From assembly GCA_947571115.1 (NCBI GenBank), contig CANOWW010000018.1, positions 1 through 38,251 on the forward strand: DNA of 38,251 nucleotides, given 5' to 3'. Made by a program: the position numbers and the translations under genes. This document shows, piece after piece, positions 34,661-38,251 of this stretch; position 1 is the stretch's first letter; every line of letters starts with the position of its first letter. This stretch comes from an uncultured Clostridium sp. Its GTDB lineage: Bacteria; Bacillota; Clostridia; TANB77; CAG-508. Below the pieces are notes generated by a model. That model had not been told where the DNA came from, did no database searches, and worked only from the letters and a program-made list of their open reading frames with translations.

Positions 34661-36292
34661 TTACACTGCCTTTTTCTCATATTCTTTTTTAGCTACACAA
34701 AAACTATTTAATTTTTCATTCAATTCTTGTAATGGCTTAAAGTTAAAATAAATATCAACTTGTTTATCATTATGAATTTCTATTTTTTCTATAAATTCTC
34801 TAATAATTTCTTTAGTGGGCTTTTGCAGACTTAAAAATTCATCTACTAAACCATCTAACTTTTCGTTTTTATTTTGTTTTTCTCCTTTTAATTGCAATTC
34901 TATTTCTCGTATTCTTTCTTGATATTCTTTAACTTGCATTTTGACTTTGTTCGCATTTTCAATATACAAATCTACTGTAATCAATTCTGAAAGTCTATCT
35001 TCATACAATAATTCAAGTTTTCTTGTCTGTTTTTCAATCTGAGCTTCATATGTTTTTAGCCTGTTTTTTAAATCTAATTCTTTCTCTTCTTTTGACTTAG
35101 ATTTTTGGGCAATTTCCTCCAGTTTTTTCTTATTAGAATATTCTTTGCAAATTTCTTTTAGCACAAAAAGCATACTTTGCTCAAACACTTGATAATTAAA
35201 ATTATGTGGAGAACAAATATTAAATTTTCCATATCTTCCATATCTTTGACATCTGCCATAAATATTACCATTTTTATCAGGACTTCTTATTCCAATATAA
35301 CCTTTGCAATCATAACATCTAAGCAATCCCTTAAATAAATAATCATTTTCGCAGTTTCGTGAACCTTTTGTAGATTCTACTATTTTATTTACCCTTTCAA
35401 AATCTTCTTTACTCACTAATGGTTCGTGTTGGTTCGGAACTTTTATCCAATTTTCCTTTGGAATATCAATAAACTTCTTTGATTTAAAACTTACCTTTTT
35501 TCTTTTTCCTTGTATTACTGTTCCAGTATAAATTTCATTAGATAAAATAAATCTTACCGTAGATTGTGCCCATAATCCATAAGTAATTGTCTCTCTGCCA
35601 GTTCTTTTTTTCTTATAATCTGAAGGAACAGGTATTTTCTGTTTGGATAATTCATCTGCTATTTGCATTGTTCCATAACCTTCAAGGTATTTTTGAAATA
35701 TAAATTTTACTACTTTTGCGGCTTCTTCATCCACCACCAAATGATATTTATTTTCTGGGTCCTTTTTATAACCATATGGTGCTGTTCCCAGATATTCCCC
35801 CTGCTTTCTTTTGGATTGCAAAACACTGTTTATTTTTTTCGATGTATCTTTCGCATACATTTCGTTCAATATCGATTTGAATGGCGCAATATCATTGTTT
35901 GCGGAATCCAATGCTGTATCGATATTATCTAAAATAGCAATATACCTTACATTATGTTCTGGAAAATAGGTTTCTGTATAATATCCAGATTGTACATAAT
36001 TTCTTCCAAGCCTTGATAAATCTTTGGTAATAACCATATTGATTTTGTAATTTTCAATGTCTTCAATCATTTGGTTAAAACCTGGTCTATCAAAACTTGT
36101 ACCACTTACGCCATCATCAACATATTCCTTTACAAAATTAAGTTTATTCTCCTTAATATATTGCATCAAAATAGCCCTCTGATTTTGCACACTCTCACTT
36201 TCTGAATATTTTTCTTTTTCTTCATCTTCTTTTGAAAGTCTAATATATATGCCTACTCTATAATCAATATTATTCATTATATTAAAATTCAC
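34661..36292 (-). CDS. Large serine recombinase (TnpX/TndX-like)
   Basis: Length 543 residues. Resolvase domain with catalytic Ser20 in YIRLSKED, VDDGVSGTSFDRPGF, ITKDLSRLGRNY; recombinase domain with APYGYKKD; zinc ribbon CYDCKGYIG with a later CQRYGRYGKFNIC; then a coiled coil (about residues 390-480). It excises and inserts the element at short shared cores. The start is GTG 36292 (GGAGG four bases upstream) or ATG 36277. No in-frame CGG. It lies at the element's edge and reads outward. Confidence 0.92.
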   Translation of the reverse strand: MNFNIMNNIDYRVGIYIRLSKEDEEKEKYSESESVQNQRAILMQYIKENKLNFVKEYVDDGVSGTSFDRPGFNQMIEDIENYKINMVITKDLSRLGRNYVQSGYYTETYFPEHNVRYIAILDNIDTALDSANNDIAPFKSILNEMYAKDTSKKINSVLQSKRKQGEYLGTAPYGYKKDPENKYHLVVDEEAAKVVKFIFQKYLEGYGTMQIADELSKQKIPVPSDYKKKRTGRETITYGLWAQSTVRFILSNEIYTGTVIQGKRKKVSFKSKKFIDIPKENWIKVPNQHEPLVSKEDFERVNKIVESTKGSRNCENDYLFKGLLRCYDCKGYIGIRSPDKNGNIYGRCQRYGRYGKFNICSPHNFNYQVFEQSMLFVLKEICKEYSNKKKLEEIAQKSKSKEEKELDLKNRLKTYEAQIEKQTRKLELLYEDRLSELITVDLYIENANKVKMQVKEYQERIREIELQLKGEKQNKNEKLDGLVDEFLSLQKPTKEIIREFIEKIEIHNDKQVDIYFNFKPLQELNEKLNSFCVAKKEYEKKAV

Positions 36293-36389
36293 ATTTCCTC
36301 CTTCCTGCTAAAAATAATGAGATAATATTGATACTCTTGATTTAAGTATATCATACTATCTCCTTTAATGCTACTATTTTTATATAATT

Positions 36390-36536
36390 CTAATTATTTT
36401 TTATGCAATAATTTCCAAAAGCCCTCTCCACTATTTTATCCAGTGTTTCTCCGCTATTGTTAAATATCATATTAAATTTAAACTCATTTTTCTTTTTATA
36501 TTTTTTCTTTACATTTTTCTGTTCTATTTTATCCAT
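36390..36536 (-). CDS. 48-residue protein preceding the recombinase
   Basis: ATG 36536 with GGAGG nine bases upstream. MDKIEQKNVKKKYKKKNEF is a basic tail, then FKFNMIFNNSGETLDKIV and ERAFGNYC. It resembles small proteins that often precede such recombinases in Clostridia; possibly a directionality factor or DNA-binding helper, by position only. It lies about 100 bases upstream of the recombinase on the same strand. Confidence 0.62.
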   Translation of the reverse strand: MDKIEQKNVKKKYKKKNEFKFNMIFNNSGETLDKIVERAFGNYCIKNN

Positions 36537-36833
36537 ATTCTATTACCTCCTTGCCTTACTTTTTCCAACTTTTTCTATTTTATACTTTTTATTTTATAAC
36601 TTGAGAACTTTCTATAATCCCCCTCCTTCCTTAGTTTTATTTTTTACTTGGATTTTAAACATAGTTATAGTTCTGTTATTTGTTTGTATTTATAAAGAAT
36701 ATCATGGTTCATATTCTTCCTATACAGAAAAAAAGAATTTAATAATGCCATAGAAAACACTTTTAAAGATTACAAATATGTATTATCTGGATTTTGCCGA
36801 GCTTTAAAAATCGATATTGAATACATATACAAT
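36537..36833. other. Interval without a confident gene
   Basis: T-rich. A plus-strand open frame (36457-36753) of mostly Phe/Leu looks like low-complexity noise. In the last 140 bases the frame of the next gene is open and protein-like (KYVLSGFCRALKIDIEYIYN) without a start codon. Confidence 0.4.
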
Positions 36834-37454
36834 ATGAATCAATTAGAAGAAGTAAAAGATTTGAGCCCTTGTCAGCGCTTTCAAGTTATGAACAATAGTG
36901 ATAAACAAAGCGAGGCTTTGCAATACTTCGACAATCATAAAATTAAACTTAATTTGTCTGCCTTTGAAATATTTAGAGATTATTCTCATTTTCCTATGCG
37001 ACAAGATGAAACCAAAAAAATTGCTAATAAAGCTAATATTACTTCTTCTTATTTTATTGAATGTACAGACATTATTCAAACTCTGCTTATTGAATTGATA
37101 GAATTAGCAAATCTTAATATTGAGATAAAAAAATGTAGAAATTGTAGCAAATTTTTTGTCCCAGATAACAGATCTGATGAAATTTATTGTAGTAATATTT
37201 TTGAAAATGGTAAGACTTGCAAAGAAATTGGGCATTTTAAAGTCCAACAAAAAATGATACAAGAAAATGATGCTTTGAGAATTTACAGAAATGTTTATCA
37301 AAAATTACTGTTGAGAACAAGAAGAAATCCTAATAATATACAATATGCTAGAGATTTTGAATTTTTCAAAGATAATAATAATAAATGGAAAGAAGATATC
37401 AGCAACGGTTTTGCTACCGAGGAAGAATATATGAGCTGGTTAAAAGAACAATAA
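36834..37454 (+). CDS. DUF6076-family protein, probably 5'-truncated
   Basis: Length 206 residues from ATG 36834. The zinc-type motif CRNCSKFFVPDNRSDEIYC with NGKTCKEIGH marks the DUF6076 family, common on Clostridia integrative elements. The frame is open and looks conserved back to TAA 36693 but has no ATG/GTG/TTG there, and full-length members are longer. So the gene is probably a remnant or begins with an unusual start. No ribosome site is clear before 36834. Confidence 0.66.
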   Translation: MNQLEEVKDLSPCQRFQVMNNSDKQSEALQYFDNHKIKLNLSAFEIFRDYSHFPMRQDETKKIANKANITSSYFIECTDIIQTLLIELIELANLNIEIKKCRNCSKFFVPDNRSDEIYCSNIFENGKTCKEIGHFKVQQKMIQENDALRIYRNVYQKLLLRTRRNPNNIQYARDFEFFKDNNNKWKEDISNGFATEEEYMSWLKEQ

Positions 37455-37487
37455 TTAATTTATAAAAAAGACATAGTAATAAATTAC

Positions 37488-37512
37488 TATCCCCCAGCTA
37501 TGCTGAGGGATA
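37488..37512. repeat. Hairpin TATCCC..CAGC/GCTG..GGGATA after the DUF6076 gene
   Basis: Imperfect stem (one mismatch) with a three-base loop. It could terminate the gene, or be the end hairpin of an IS200/IS605-like unit; no transposase is visible. Confidence 0.45.
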
Positions 37513-37605
37513 TATTCCTTTAAGTAATTTTTTGCCAAATTTAAAGGCGCAATCTCTCCATTCCATTTAGTACAAATAACTAAACTATATTTCAAATTTG
37601 CACAG

Positions 37606-38251
37606 TTAATCAACCTTATCTATCCAGAACTTCTTTAACAATAACTCTAAGTCACTGTGATGTAGATCATTACTGTCATTCCCAGACCCCCCAAACGCAA
37701 AACCAAGTTTGTTTCTCGAATATTCATACATCTCTTGAGTAATTTCCACTTCCAATTCTTCTCGAACATAACTTAATCCATCATACGCATAGTCCTTACA
37801 TATTTCTTCTCCATACCAACCGTCTTCCTTCCCATTAGATTTTATCGATCCTAGTGTGAGCCTAGCATGTGGTTTATACCCCATAATACTTCGAGCAGAA
37901 AATTCCACATGAAGACGGTATTTTCCGAGGTCCTGGAATACTATAGTATAAACCTGCTTTATGAAGTGTAAAACCATCAGCCTTGATACCATACCTTCCG
38001 GTCGTACCAAGGGCTAACGTACCAATCGTGATTAGATTGGTAAACGCAGTAGGTTTGAACCGAACCTTCTATAATTCTGTTCGCTCCCTCCGGTAAAGCA
38101 TATGTTCCTTCTTCCCAGTAGAACACATGGTTCATCGGCATAGCCACATCACCAGACTGATTAATATATCCTCCATTTCCTGCATTATCCCACATGTATA
38201 ACTGTGCTCTATAATTACAGCCCCAATGTTGGAAATCATTTGGATTAATAT
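37606..38251 (-). CDS. Secreted or beta-sandwich domain protein, 5'-partial, with two CGG +1 frameshift sites
   Basis: Enters from the right edge in the frame of QLYMWDNAGNGGYINQSGD. At 38000 an in-frame CGG (GAC CGG AAG) must be skipped by +1 to give YDGRYGIKADGFTLHKAGLY. At 37927 a second CGG (CCT CGG AAA) must be skipped to give PGPGKYRLHVEFSARSIMGY, and the frame then runs to the stop at 37606; about 213 residues visible. The unshifted frames stop early. The middle looks like a carbohydrate-binding or jelly-roll strand pattern. Function unknown. Whether it belongs to the recombinase element is unclear. Confidence 0.68.

Noticed and set aside
36457..36753. Plus-strand hydrophobic ORF of 98 residues
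   Set aside because: Low-complexity Phe/Leu/Ile from a T-rich interval, opposite the supported 48-residue gene, with no good ribosome site.
1..38251. Explaining all breaks as random sequencing indels
   Set aside because: Random indels would fall in homopolymers and in either direction. Here all eight of this class are an in-frame CGG needing +1, with Gly restored each time. A context-specific base-calling error is still possible and is listed as a refuting test. The A7 break at 32640 is treated separately because it does look like an indel.
1..38251. Simple reassignment of CGG to another amino acid
   Set aside because: Reassignment would not alter the frame; each of these sites needs a one-base shift.

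Overview
The window looks like a chromosomal piece of an uncultured, low-GC, anaerobic Firmicutes (Clostridia-type, probably gut). The evidence is AT-rich DNA, GGAGG ribosome binding sites, sigma-A promoters with 17-base spacers, pyruvate:ferredoxin oxidoreductase, a GerMN-domain protein, two D-Ala-D-Ala carboxypeptidases, ComEA, a BceAB-type exporter and Firmicutes-type type IV secretion ATPases.

Main observation. Four genes appear broken: a prepilin-like gene (1-544), virD4/traG (876-2844), a DnaJ-type gene (3820-4714) and a LytR-CpsA-Psr gene (14385-15486). A fifth, at the right edge (37606-38251), is broken twice. All eight breaks have the same cause. The reading frame meets an in-frame CGG, and skipping its C (a +1 shift, so GGN is read as Gly) restores the conserved protein, including the VirD4 Walker A loop. 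The sites start at 508, 420, 296, 2370, 4198, 15276, 38000 and 37927 on the minus strand. In the other host-type genes (about ten thousand codons, scanned by eye) I found no in-frame CGG. This is best explained by CGG being an unassigned or 'hungry' codon that acts as a +1 frameshift signal, or by a CGGN quadruplet read as Gly. A second class of small accessory genes (8948-9424, 26701-27009, 28514-28828, 29003-29350, 30953-31468, 31575-32195, 32217-32647) has about eleven in-frame CGG codons with no shift. Those genes share a near-identical promoter with a dyad in its spacer and look recently acquired.

Layout. 1-4714 (minus): prepilin-like protein, VirD4/TraG, two unknown proteins and a DnaJ-type protein. 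4811-8708 (minus): YqeK phosphohydrolase, YxeA, then BceB/BceA. 8948-9424: foreign-looking gene. 9644-11117: BlaI-type repressor with operator, then a PiT phosphate permease. 11200-14311: two plus-strand carboxypeptidases flanking minus-strand comEA. 14385-22409 (minus): LCP, CvpA, iron alcohol dehydrogenase, P-loop protein, DUF5711 protein and porB-porA-porD-(small membrane protein)-porG. 22626-23094: RelE/ParE-type toxin-antitoxin. 23143-26552 (minus): CpaE/MinD-like ATPase, VirB4 and its usual small upstream partner. 27070-27665: no gene, but a folded region of about 380 bases that may be a structured RNA. 27666-34088: TrmN6, GerMN, TrhA and a response regulator, interleaved with the accessory single-gene cassettes and two multi-HTH regulators. 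34154-34649: 3' remnant of a GH94 gene cut by an element whose large serine recombinase (34661-36292) sits at its left end. The element carries a 48-residue ORF and a DUF6076 protein, and its right end is not visible.

Working together: the por operon and alcohol dehydrogenase fit fermentative pyruvate metabolism. VirD4, VirB4, the CpaE-like ATPase and the prepilin-like protein fit a surface or secretion apparatus encoded in dispersed pieces. The multi-HTH regulators may control the accessory cassettes through the shared promoter dyad, which is inference.
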